Position numbers and translations under genes: made by a program
Notes under the pieces: generated by a model
What the model saw: only the letters and a program-made list of their open reading frames with translations
Databases searched by the model: none
What the model was told of the DNA's origin: nothing
Shown: positions 52,460 to 64,000 of the stretch, in pieces
How positions within the stretch are numbered: position 1 is the stretch's first letter
How the letters are laid out: the number at the start of each line of letters is the position of its first letter
Assembly (NCBI GenBank): GCA_037074765.1
Contig: JBAMDO010000566.1
Coordinates: 496,001-560,000 of the forward strand
DNA length: 64,000 nt
Origin: Mansonella perstans
Taxonomy: Eukaryota > Nematoda > Chromadorea > Rhabditida > Onchocercidae
Direction: 5' to 3'

Positions 52460-53952
52460 GATTGATTATTGAAAATGGTAGAGGATATTTTCTTGGGAGT
52501 TGAAATTTAATAAATAATGTTAATGAAAGCAGCACACTTTTGCTTTTACAAATCGTGTTAACACCTTATTGGAGTAATTGAGAATGATGAATCGTCATAT
52601 CGAATCAGATCACAAGAATGATCCATACAGAGACATTCAACACCTGCAAGTGGAACATATTTGTTGTATCAGATAAACTTTCACAGCACTATGACAAGAT
52701 AGTAATACTGGGTGATTGCTGAATATAACAATACAATCACAAAAAAAAAATGTAGGCAAACTGATTTAAATTTAATTCCCTATTGAATTTTTACACCACT
52801 TTTACAAACACATCATATATGACCCAAAAAGGTATGAATGAAGGGAATATTTGCAATAAAAAAAAAGCCAAATAAGACAAACAAAATGACTAATAGCTAA
52901 ACAAACAAACAGATAAATAAACTAGCCAATAAAATCGCACAGTGCATAAGAAAGTAAACAAGTAAGTGAAAATAATTTATATTTAAAAATGTTAAGATAA
53001 GCATAAATAATCGAAATGATAAGATTTCAACTAATTCATTGCTTCCTATAAATATCATGTGTTCTTAAATGGAATTCAAATCACTGAGAGGAATGTATGT
53101 GCACAAATTATGAATAAATTCCTTTCTTTTATGAAATAATTAGGATCTTCTTAGAAATAATAATTGATCCTGTGACCTATTCTAAGAAATTGTCAGGAAA
53201 ATTTTCATTAAACAGGATAGAATTAATACTGTATGAGATGACAGCAAGAAATGATATCATGGATATGTGTTAAGGAATTTTTTTAAACTCTATGAAAGAG
53301 AGTGCACGAAGAAGCATTTTGATGGCTTATCGAAACAATCATTTTTACAGCTCTATGAAATCTGTTCAATTTCTGGAATTTCTTTTTTTTCTTTCTGGAA
53401 GAGTCCTTATTTTAGGATTTATTCCTAGGAGGATAATACTAGCATTCTTCATTTTATTTGAAGATTCAATAATGTTTGCTTAGAAGTCCATTTCAATCAT
53501 TTCTTTCCATTTGCTTCAAATTTTAATCGTACAAGTATGATTAAAAAATCCTTCATAGTACTAAAATGGCACTTAAATTGGATTCTCTAAAAGAACCAAC
53601 GATGCGTTAGTTTTAGAACGAATGTACTGTCCTATAACGTATCTCTCATTTCATCTATTGAAATCTAAAAATAAGGCTAAGCAAAAGTTCAATGAAGCAA
53701 AAAAAAAAGAGAAAAATCAGAGAAAAGCGTAAGTTTTGTTTAATTATTTGTCTTTTCTTCTAAACATACATTATGTCCATGCATGCGCTAAATTTTTTTC
53801 GTTTTTGCTCAGCAATTCATTCATTCGTCAACGTTTATTCATTTATTTTTACTCATTTACACTCACTTTTTCATCCACAATTTTGTTTACATATTTACTA
53901 AATTCAATGGAAAAAAAGTAAAAGTAATACAACACAAATATCACAAAGACAA

Positions 53953-54120
53953 GCCTGAATGATGACCTCAATTGTATTTTTAACAAGACAGAATGGTGAC
54001 CTCAACTGTATTTTTAACAAGACTGAATGGTGACCTCAACTGTATTTTTAACAAGACTGAATGGTGACCTCAACTGTATTTTTAACAAGACTGAATGATA
54101 ACCTCAATAGTATTTTTACT
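53953..54120. repeat. 34-bp tandem repeat, about 5 copies
   Basis: Unit GAATGGTGACCTCAACTGTA plus ATTTTTAACAAGACT. Central copies are identical and edge copies diverge. Confidence 0.95.
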
Positions 54121-55372
54121 TTATATTTTCAAATCTAAAACTAAAACAACATTGATTGCTTCGGCATCAAGGATGCATTCTATAATCAATATTTAATTTT
54201 TTTCAAAATTTTCAAGACAAAATAATAAATTCAATAAATGCAACGCTTATAATTTAGCGTAAGTTAAATTGTAAGTTAAATTTAGCTATTTAAATTAATA
54301 TATAGCAAATTTATTTGTATGATTTTAAGATGACAAGAAAGATTCTTATTGTGAATGTAAAAACAATGTATAGTAGGAGAATATATATATTATCTATAAG
54401 AATTCAATGTGACAGTTAGAGTATTGTTTGCAGGAAGATATAATGAGTGAGAAAAAAGATTACAGGATAAAAAGAGAATTACAAGATAAAAAGAACTAAA
54501 TTTTTGAACTAAATTTTTTGAAAAACAAAAAAATTTTGGAAATAAAAAACAAAATTTAAAAGTGCTGAAATGAACAGTTAGTTTATGAAATGAAATAGGG
54601 AGATGATATGAATGAGATGAAAAAGGAGCAAAAATAATCAATCCATCCATTTATAATCATAAATGTGAGAGAAAAGTACAACACGGCCCGTGGACAAGTG
54701 CAGCTGTTTCAATGTGCTGAACGGAAAGTATCACTGACTTGTTGAATGTTTTTAATTTAATTCAATTACTATTACTAATTACTATTAATTATTGCTGCTA
54801 TTGTTACATTTAATTAACAATTATTGTTATTTTTATGTTCAGTGATATTTAAAATAGAATAGAAAAGTGGAACAATAAGTGGAAAAATTATTAAAACTTT
54901 ATCCTTAAATACAGTAATCTGTTTTTAATTTTATCGTTTTTTTGTAGTAAGATGACAATGATTATATTGAATGGAATAAAAGTTTGTTGAAAGGCACGCA
55001 AAGATGGAAGTACCATTCATTTTATTCACAAAAGTATAAATCTTTGAGAATTATCTTTGCAAATATTGCAAATACTATAACAAAATGAAATTCTAAAATT
55101 ATTATGTGGTAAAATAAAAAACAATGATGAAAAGTTACGATAGCACGGATACGGTATTCAGTAGAAAAAATTGAAAAGCATTTAAAAGGCTAATGGAAAT
55201 CAGGTTAGTTAGGTATGAAATATGCAATAATATATTAGCAAAATGGAAAGAGAGAGAGAAAGGGAAAGGATGATAAAGCGAGAAAACATAGGAAAAAAGG
55301 AAAAAAAACATTTGTTAAGCAGACATGGAAATAACGAAAACAAAGACATATACACATTAACAGATAGGTACA

Positions 55373-55430
55373 CAGTAATGAGCCAAGATTCAGTAATGAG
55401 CCAAAATCCAATAATGAGCCAAGATTCGAT
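55373..55430. repeat. 18-bp tandem repeat, 3 copies
   Basis: Unit close to AGTAATGAGCCAAGATTC, three adjacent copies with one or two changes each. Confidence 0.85.
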
Positions 55431-55580
55431 TTGTGAATAGCTTTAAAAAAAAGCCTTACGGAAGTATGAGAAATATTCAGTTACTGTCTGCAATGGTTTA
55501 ATTTATTTAAAAGAAAAATTTACCGCCAGAAAACGAAATAACCAATCTGCAAGATAATCAGTGTAAGCTATTATATAAAA

Positions 55581-55692
55581 AGCACATACAAACACATACA
55601 CACATACACGCATACACGCATACACACATACACACATACATACATACACACATACATACATACATACACACATACATACATACATACACATA
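55581..55692. repeat. (ACATACAC)n simple repeat
   Basis: CA/TA-rich tract built from CACATACA and CATACATA units, about 110 bp. Confidence 0.95.
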
Positions 55693-55957
55693 CTTACAGA
55701 GTTTGAAAGGCTGTCATTTCATGTTGATCGATTGCTGTTGGCTTGATGGTTGGTAGGAAGAAGGATAACTGAGTGAAATTGATTTGGACAGAATTAGTTT
55801 AGTATTAGCAGGAGAAGCAAACTGTAGACATAGCTTATCAGTATTGTTTGGAAGATCACTTATTAGCTAATTAGATGAATAAAGATTGTGCTCCTTAGTA
55901 CTGCTGTTATTGCTTATGATAATGATGATAATTGAGAGGATAATGATAAGAATGTCT

Positions 55958-56226
55958 AAAATACCATAAATTATGATTAGCTTGAAGATGATCTGAAGGT
56001 GTTGAAGATGATCTGAAAGCTTGAAGAATGATCTGAAGGTGTCTAAAATATCTAAAATATCATAAACTATGATTAGCTTGAAGATGATCTGAAAGTTTGA
56101 AGAATGATCTGAAGGTGTCTAAAATATCATAAACTATGATTAGCTTGAAGATGATCTGAAAGTTTGAAGAATGATCTGAAGGTGTCTAAAATATCATAAA
56201 CTATAATTAGCTTGAAGATGATCTGA
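55958..56226. repeat. 67-bp tandem repeat, about 4 copies
   Basis: Unit contains TAAAATATCATAAACTATGA, TTAGCTTGAAGATGATCTGA and AGAATGATCTGAAGGTGTC. The last copies are nearly identical; the first is rearranged. Confidence 0.92.
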
Positions 56227-57699
56227 ATTCTTTCTGTAAAAGCATGAATTGAATAATACAGCTATTGTAGAATTATTACTGAAATGTATTGAAAAAGTTT
56301 TTTATACCTCTCTACCTTAGAAGATTCCTTTTCATTTGTAAGTAAAACTCATCAATCCTCCTATTCTCATCTTGTCCATCACACGAGCATTTCAAAGTTA
56401 TAGGACAAATTGAAAAGTTTCCTCAGGTCATCTCAACTAATTAATTATCTAATTGACTAAATAAAAAATTCAAAAATTACACATTTCCCAGTGCATTTTA
56501 AATTGACTTGTATATGAAAATGATTGAGATTGTTGAGATGGTTGTCATGTTCAGAACCCTCGCAATAGCTACAATTAATCTTCCAGAAAATTGATGGGTA
56601 CATGTCATTTCTCTGTGGTAGAGAAAGAAAGAAAGAATGTAAGCAAAGCTCTTTGATTTTTTTTTTACATTTATTATTTGCTTGAAAGCCATAAAAATGT
56701 TTTTGTAATAAGTGGCCTTAAAAGTGCACATTTCAAATGACTACAGGCTGACATAGCCTAGCATTTCTCTTGTACATCAATTCTACAATTAGTAAGTAAC
56801 ATAACAATGAGTAATGTGTGCATGCAAAAGTAAATGCCTAAGAAAGCCTAAAAAAATTAGTAAAAAGAATGAAAGGCAAAGATGATTCAGTATTTCAGGC
56901 TTGCACTACTTTCAATATGAATTTAAGTAATATTTAGTAAACAGCAAATTCGACTGCATCACTAATTATCACTGATTTTGCTCTTCGGAATGTAATAAAA
57001 TGTGACAAGTGTTGAATGCACAAAATGATCATATATTAATCAGTGTTCTAATTAAATTTTGCAAACAAATAATTTTAAAGCCTATAATACTTGTCCAAAT
57101 CGGAAATGCTCAAATGTGACTAATAACATTGTAAAACTGTGTCAGTGAACAAAGAACTTTCAGCTCTTTGACAAATGCGATTGAGGCCACAATATGTAAT
57201 GGCCAAGTTAACTCTTTCACTTCTCATAAAAAAACCATGGAATAATGGAATGGGCGTACTCTTTACTTTTACGTTCTTCTATTATTCTAACTCCAACATT
57301 AATGCTTCGGAGTTGTCTGAATAATTAATGCAGCCAAGTCTAATTTGCTACAACAGACTGGTAGAGGACTATAAATGTGTGGACAAAGAATAATTGCATT
57401 GAAAAAAATGGACAAAGGACATGGACATTTCGGATAGAAGCTAATCATTTGAAGTTTTCAACTAATGCTAAACGCAAATCATCATCTATTCAGTTTGTTT
57501 AGGCTTTCAAATAAAAAAAAAAAATTAAACGGAAAATAATTTTGCATGAATTCCGTGGATTGGATTGCATGTATGATGAGTATAATAAGTATTTGGATAA
57601 GGTGTGACAAATGATTTATGAACACGCAGGGCATATAATATATGCTAAACATGAAACATGTGACGAGTATAAATATGCATATGATGAGTATTAATTGAG

Positions 57700-58210
57700 C
57701 AAAGTAGTAAGCATGCAAGAAACGTGGCAACTAGTGATAGTCATGCGGAAAATATGATTAGTAGTTGAGTATGCAAGAAATGTGACAACTAGTAGTAGAC
57801 ATGCGGAAAATGTAACAACTACTAGTAGACATGCGGAAAATGTAACAACTACTAGTAGACATGCGGAAAATGTAACAACTACTAGTAGACATGCGGAAAA
57901 TGTAACAACTACTAGTAGACATGCGGAAAATGTAACAACTACTAGTAGACATGCGGAAAATGTAACAACTAGTGCTAGATATGCGGAAAATGTAATTAAT
58001 AGTGTAAGCATGCGAGAAATGTGACAACTAGTAGTAGACATGCGAAAATATGATTAGTGGTAGTGGACATGCGGAAAATGTAATTAGAAGCAATGGGCAT
58101 GCGGAAAATACGACAAATATCAGCATGCGGAATATGTGATTAGTAGTATCAACCATCTATGAATATAGAGCAATATAAGTAATAGCAATTGTGCGGAAAA
58201 TGTAATAAGT
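57700..58210. repeat. 30-bp minisatellite
   Basis: Unit TAGTAGACATGCGGAAAATG plus TAACAACTAC. At least five consecutive perfect copies (about 57807-57970) sit between degenerate copies of variable length extending to about 58210. Because the period is a multiple of three, reading frames stay open on both strands and produce ten-residue peptide repeats. These are not taken as genes. Confidence 0.95.
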
Positions 58211-59813
58211 GGTAGCAAGCATGTGAAAAATGCATTAGCTAAAGTTGAACATAGAGGATTGGACATTTAAAATCTATGAGCACAGAATAAGTCCATTACA
58301 AATTAATCAATGAGGCATGAATTTGAAGAGAAAAAAATTTCAAAAGAAATTTTAAGACTGAAAAGTAATTAAGAGATTAGAATGAAATGGCTCACAAAAA
58401 TAAGGCTCGATAGATTGTAATGAAAAGACAGATGAAAGGAATGAGCCAATGGTAATATCTGGCAATTAGACTTTACGGATAGACAAATGAGGGTGGATGG
58501 ATTTGTAGATTATAAAGGTACATTTATCTTCCTTCTTCTTCTTAGGCCCATTTTTGGTGAAAGCAATTTGGCCTTCTGATCTTTAATCTGGCCTTTCTAG
58601 GCTTTAATTATGACTGCATGCATATCAAGAATGGCATATGTATGCATATGGCTGGGTTGTGTTGTTAGTGTGTGTATGTCATGAATGATTGTAAGTATAT
58701 TAAATTTCAGAATCGATCGTTTGACAAACTGAATTCGTTTAAAAACTAAAATTTTTGGAAAATAAAAAAAGAATGAGAAATAGAATGGAAATGAATGAAG
58801 GCAAAGACAAAACGAATTTGACGAAAAGTTAACAAAGCCTTGGCTAGCCAGAAGAAGAGAAGCACAATTTTAACAGATTTATCATTGCTTTTATTCCATA
58901 TTTTGTTAGAAAACTAGACATGCAAGCAAAATAATCAAAATAAGGCTTGAAAAGATTAAGCCTAAATAGGCTCTGTCTGACTTCTGAATCCATTCTCTCT
59001 ACAAACAACACATTCATTTGTTCCTTTCACTCTCTTCCTCCTCTCTATCGAACATGTCTTCTTTCCGTATCAGGTACACAGAGATAGACAAAAAGATATA
59101 CACATACATCAGAGTTCATAAATCCCTCTTATCAACTTATCAAATGAATTTTTAAAAGAGCATATGTGAAATGCAACTAACTATTGAGATTTGTACAGTC
59201 AAAGATGACACTGTGAATTAATCATAGCAGCCATATCAAATCATTATTAATAATTAAATGATTGATCGAACAAGCTTAAAGTAAGTTCAAACATGACTAG
59301 CAAGTTTAAAGTTTAAAAAATGTGTTGTTGGCCTATGATTACACGAAATATCAATGATTTTTTTATTTGATAATAAATATTTCCAGCTTATAAACAGCTG
59401 ATAAAACTGTATGCTAGAAATGTTTTCCTATAGGTGCTGTTGTTGTTATCGTATCCAATCAAAGTTTATGCAATCCTTTTAACTTAAACATTCAAATCAG
59501 GAATGAATTGAAAGAAAGGACAAAAGTCACTCCATCTCAAGGTATTACGAGAAGATAGAGAGAAAAGAGAATAAATCAGATATTATTTACATTACCAAAC
59601 AAATCTTTTTACAGTTCACAACATCCTATGTTAAAAATAAGTGTAATTAATTAATTGACAAGAAAAGTTTCGATCATTTTCGATTGAAAAAAAAATGCTT
59701 TATTACAAATGGCAAAATTGAGGCTTATGAAAAAAGTTTGCTCAACAATAAAATTATCATTGTAACTAATATCGATTTGATTAGCTACTTATAAACGACA
59801 GTCCTTTTTTTTT

Positions 59814-61442
59814 TTAAAAGTCACCATTTGAAGAGGGTAACATATACGCTGGAATTGTCTTATAATCGTCACGATCACAACGTACCGGTGGTCTTGATTT
59901 AATCTGTAACACTGTTTCAAAAATTTTAAATTGAACTTTATGAAAGATTTTTTTTGATTTCTAATTTCAATAATTTCAACACTGTTTCAAAATTTTAAAT
60001 TGAACTTTACGAAAGAAAAAGAAAAACACCTCTGTGCTTCTTCTAGCAACTCTTTTCTTTGGAACATGTTTAGCAAATGAATCTGGTTCTTCCATGCGCT
60101 GTAATATTACTTTGTTAAATAAGAGTATGCTAGCCTCAGTGCAAGATGAAAGTTCATTGTTAAACTTCAGATGTTTATTAGATATTTCATTCTAAAAGTT
60201 TTTCTGGCAATTACTGTAATTACTGCAATTTATGCTAAAAAATGCCATGCTGAATTATGGGCCATTTAGAAAACAAATTTAGGACTGAACTTCTTAGCTA
60301 AGCTTAGTATTCTACAATTTGGACTATTTAACTAATAATCTCTGCCATTATCTTTGCTGAACATTGCTTATTTGTTACTCTTTTTGTTCAGACAATTCTA
60401 ACATTGGATAATTAATTAAATATTAGAGATAAGTAAGCATTACTATGTTATTGTTTACAATGCATTGAAATTTTCGCTAACTCAAATTAGTACTTGCAAT
60501 AAAAGAAAAAAAATCGAACAATAACTTTTCCAGATTGTAATTGATCCCGATTTTTCCCCAATTTTAACGATGTCGATTTTGAATTTGACTGCAAATTTCA
60601 AATTTTAGCTAGTTATAAGAGGAATTTTGAAAAATATTTCTGATCATTTCATCGTACTTTGTTTTATTTCATTCACTTTTAATCTCTTAATCCCTTTCTT
60701 ACTTGAATTTGTTAAAATTGAAAAATTAATTGATCTAAAATTATTTCGACTATTTACTATCATTAAAAATTTTAATACTAAAGTTGGCATGGAATTTTAA
60801 AGTGATCTGCTTACTTGATCAATCACTTTCAGAGTCTCTGCTTGTGTTGCTTCTAACACTTTCTCCGACTAAAAAAGTTCTTTAATGGAATTTGCAACCA
60901 TTGAGTATGCAAATAAAATCAATTCATTCATCCCTTAACAATGTATTTCTTCAATAAATAAATGCTATAACAATTGCGCCTTTGTTTTAAAAAGCATTTT
61001 TGAAACTTTCATTTTTGCCTCACACGTAACTCGTCTTTATTTTTCGATGGTTCTTTTATTTTCAGTATTTCCGTAGAAACGAAGTGCTTATTAATAATAC
61101 ATGCGATCTTATATGGTTTAAGATTAGATGCTATATCTTAAAGGCGCAATTGTCGTAACACATGACCGTTTTTATTGAAATATTTACGGAATAATGCAAC
61201 TAAAATCTCAGAATTGTATGAAAATTATTCACCGGTGTATGAGCAGTTGATTGATTTTGAGCTGATTGAATATCCTCGAAATTTATTTTGTTAGCTCTAG
61301 TTATTTTTGTTGCACTGTCTGCTTGTACAGTCCCGGTTTCATCCGTGCAAACACGGGATTTCTTAATATGGTTAACTGGTCGGTTGCAACATCCCCACCA
61401 GAAAAAGACTGTACTCATCAGAAGTATCAAAGTTGTTTGCAT
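59814..61442 (-). CDS. Small secreted protein, 140 aa, unknown family
   Basis: Four exons, all phase 0: 61442-61233, 60868-60815, 60098-60030 and 59903-59814. The N-terminus MQTTLILLMSTVFFWWGC is a signal peptide. The mature chain is polar and Thr/Ser/Lys-rich (TDETGTVQADSATKITRANK, SEKVLEATQAETLKVIDQ), then strongly basic (KHVPKKRVARRSTEIKSRPP), ending DYKTIPAYMLPSSNGDF. The KKR and ARR basic sites could be processing sites for a propeptide, but no repeated peptide motif is seen. Three Cys residues after the signal suggest at most one or two disulfides. The gene is not recognised; a nematode-restricted secreted factor is plausible. Confidence 0.6.
59930..60015. repeat. Short direct repeat in intron
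   Basis: A roughly 36-bp segment (CTGTTTCAAAATTTTAAATT plus GAACTTTACGAAAGA) occurs twice within 85 bp, inside the last intron of the secreted-protein gene. Confidence 0.8.
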
Positions 61443-62930
61443 ACTGCAGAAGGTAATACTTCTTTAAAGCAGTATTATTTTAAAGAAATTTAAACTTTTA
61501 GCAAAGAAATTTAAAACAAACGGCTCTTCTCGTTCTCTCAGATAGCAACACAAAGAATAGTAATATCGATTTTTTTTCTTGATTTGCTCAATTTTCGCTA
61601 GTGTAAAAAAAAAGGTAAAAAGGTATAAGGAATTTTATTTAAAAATTTTTTCTAAGCATTTCAAAAAACAATAATGAGACTACATAATGAGAACAATCGA
61701 TAATATTGATTTCTCACTTTTTAAATTATTTTAAATTATCACATAAAGTTTGAAAAAATGAACTGACACCTTTAAAACAAAGAATTAAAAAAATGAACTG
61801 ATATTTTTAAAACAAAGAAACAGTTTTGAATCCTCTCCTCTTCCTAATACATAATCCATCTTTTTCTTATCCTTATATATTTATGTATAAAATTCCTTGG
61901 TGAAACATACCAAAAGAAAAATATGTCATAAATTGTATCCATCGACCATTGATTTCATAAGTTCCAAAAAGAAAAAAAAATATTGGTGAAGAGGAGAAAA
62001 TGCTTCAACGAAAAATTCTGACCGCTCTTACAACTTTATAAAATTGCTAACAATAAAATGCAAATAGACAATAGCAAATTTTTATGGTAACAATATTTTG
62101 TGTAACATTAAGAAACAAATAAACACAACGTATTTCATGAAATGTAAATTTATAACGAAAGTTATATATATATATATGTATATTCATAGTTTAGTTAAAT
62201 TCAGCTACAAAAGAAAAATACAAAGATTTTTGTCATTTATGATAATCCTATCCTGAATAAATGTTTCATTGGGATTTTTTCATACAAAAGAATAACAATA
62301 ACGTCAACTGTTCCTAAGTGACATTTGATTAAGAAAGTAACAAATTTAGGAACTAAAAATTAGTAAATCTATGCAAAAAGTGCCATTTAATGATGTACTT
62401 TGAAATAATAACATGGGAAGATGAATGTTACATTTAAAGTATTATTAGCTGATATGATAACTATTCAATAATGATAACTCATTCAAGTATTATAGAAAAC
62501 TTGCAATGTATTTCAGTTTATAATTTGACAAGCTTATCAAAACAGATAACGTTTTGGAGCAGATCATCATTGGTTCATGTCCTAAATTTGCCTTAGATTA
62601 GGCTTTTCGTTGTTATCATTTGAAACAAAAACAGAATATCAAAATAGAACAGAAAACTGGTGAAACATTGCTACTGATCCAGACTTCGTCCCGCATATTT
62701 GATTATCACAAATGATGCTTGATAAAAGAGCGTATTTAGAAGCAAGAATATCTGAAAGGTAATTTTAAATTTGCGAAAAACAGTATCGTCAGATATACTG
62801 TAAATACTGTGATGATTAAAAGTAGTCACAAACAACCGTTACCAATTGTACTCCTGTAGAAACTACAGTGTTTGATGAATTGTCATTGAAAACTGAATCA
62901 AATGGATAAAGAAGAGAAAAATACGAAATA
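61443..62930. other. Intergenic, no gene seen
   Basis: AT-rich sequence with poly-A/T runs and a (TA)n tract near 62165. It probably includes the promoter of the small secreted-protein gene. Confidence 0.5.
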
Positions 62931-63467
62931 CTATACCGTACAGACAGCGATTCGATTCTTCCAACTATCTCTACCGATATGTATTGGTGGAAGGTATTGA
63001 TGATGCGTGAAACTGTTCGAAATCATTTGTACCAGATCGTATGTTAGTAGTGAACCAGCCGATAAACATAACAGAAATGCTATTAAATTGAATATATCTT
63101 CCTGAAAATTTGCAATTATCATAAGATGATTCCGAATATTATTCATTACAACTCGATATTTTTGTGGTAAAGATGATTTCTTGGATTTGTTTTTTAAAAA
63201 AATATATCCAAGAACCATTGTATTAAATTACAAATATGAGTATTTAGTTTATGATAGCTTGCTGATGATAAATACCCAATTAATTGCTCATAAATGAAAC
63301 AATTCAAAACTTACAACATTGTAAACATTTTTTATATCCATGTATAGTAGCACAAGTGTCAAAAAGGTCAACACAATAAGAATGATGGAAATGAAGAAAA
63401 TCGTTGTGTAAATGAACCACTGATATCTTCCATCATTGATAAAAATGATAACAACTAAGGAACATAT
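62931..63467 (-). CDS. Partial multi-pass membrane protein, MARVEL-like, 5' end missing
   Basis: Two exons in phase 0: 63467-63315 and 63101-62931 (TAG stop). The first carries ICSLVVIIFINDGRYQW and a long span FIYTTIFFISIILIVLTFLT before LLYMDIKNVYNV. The second carries EDIFNLIAFLLCLSAGSLLT and a short tail ending NRIAVCTV. Two to three membrane helices with a small extracellular Trp-containing loop and a terminal helix of LLCLSAGSLL type resemble the second half of a four-span MARVEL/CMTM protein. The upstream exons should lie beyond 63.5 kb or outside the window; none could be fixed. The family call is tentative. Confidence 0.55.
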
Positions 63468-64000
63468 CTGAAAGGGATGTTCATACGTAACCGAATATTG
63501 CAGCTTGATCAATTTACTGATAAGGAAATAAATCAATCAGCTGATACATACGTGATGAAAATGATCAGCTATGAATTTGAATTACTCAAAATAGTTGATC
63601 CAAAAGGAATAATAGGGGGCAATGAGATGTAGAAAAGTGGACAGTTAATCATATTGCTGTTCATTTCTATAATGACCAATATAACTTTTTCACTAATGCT
63701 ATCAAAATCATTTGAAAAAGTTGTCGAAAATTTGGGATTGAAGAGATAACAAAATATTTTGAAATCACTTTCAGTTAAATGTAGAAAACAAAAGGAATAG
63801 AATCAGATCATAGAATGAATGATAGCTGTACAAAAAAGATCACTAATAGTGTGCGTTATGATAACAAACAAAATATTGTTATTAAAATTCTAGAAATTCT
63901 AGAAGTGTTTCCAATCAATTTAATTTGCAATTTAAAAATATGAAAATAACTGACCAATTGAAGCCATTTAAGAATTGGTATTTTGGAAATGCACCATACT

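Larger units (their letters stand above)
52460..59813. other. Repeat-rich gene-free stretch upstream of unc-64
   Basis: About 7.3 kb without a supportable exon on either strand. It probably includes the unc-64 promoter near 52.5 kb and holds several unrelated tandem arrays listed separately. Open frames in it are short or fall in the arrays. Confidence 0.55.

Noticed and set aside
53736..53921. Hydrophobic plus-strand ORF
   Set aside because: T-rich DNA gives Phe/Leu/Ser-rich frames by chance; several similar frames occur in the same gene-free region.
57691..58041. Long ORFs encoding ten-residue repeats
   Set aside because: Explained by a repeat period divisible by three; open on both strands and without start or splice context.
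57700..58210. CRISPR-like array (30-bp repeats)
   Set aside because: Copies are directly adjacent with no unique spacers and the context is a nematode genome; this is a minisatellite.

Overview
The window looks like nuclear DNA of a parasitic nematode, most likely a filarial or other spirurid worm. The sequence is very AT-rich. Genes are split by many introns of about 50 to 900 bp, with TTTCAG-type acceptors and short GT donors. The predicted syntaxin is almost identical to Caenorhabditis UNC-64, and an exact 22-nt nematode SL1 spliced-leader sequence is present. No bacterial, rRNA or convincing tRNA genes were seen. All gene models were spliced by hand from reading frame, splice-site and phase agreement; none is backed by transcript data.

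Left part (1 to 18.8 kb), mostly + strand. A truncated signal-anchor exon lies at the edge (-), followed by a long (TG)n tract. Three closely spaced + strand genes come next, with gaps of about 450 bp: a TRMT10-family tRNA methyltransferase resembling the mitochondrial RNase P subunit TRMT10C (2373-4770), an RluA-type pseudouridine synthase whose catalytic Asp position reads Gly (to 8901), and a conserved-looking 188-aa protein of unknown function (9345-10698). The order and spacing suggest a trans-spliced operon with a mitochondrial RNA-processing theme. After a gene-poor stretch come a 203-aa short collagen (14955-15846) and an RCAN/calcipressin gene (rcn-1 type, 17440-18709).

Middle part (19.7 to 41 kb), all - strand: a PAPS transporter of the SLC35B3 type, two unrecognised genes (154 aa, and at least 221 aa), a KIF3A-type kinesin-2 motor (677 aa, complete) and a PI5P 4-kinase (410 aa, complete). 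Between the second unknown gene and the kinesin, a 43-bp tandem array is split by a 721-bp insertion flanked by a 7-bp direct repeat. The SL1 22-mer lies inside that insertion.

Right part (44.8 to 64 kb): syntaxin unc-64 (-) with two alternative last exons, each encoding a different transmembrane anchor (44.86 and 47.27 kb). About 7 kb of repeat-rich DNA follows, including a 30-bp minisatellite. Then come a 140-aa small secreted protein (-) and a partial multi-pass, MARVEL-like membrane protein (-) at the right edge. The kinesin-2, PI4K-family and syntaxin genes fit ciliary and neuronal trafficking, but nothing in the sequence shows that they are co-regulated.
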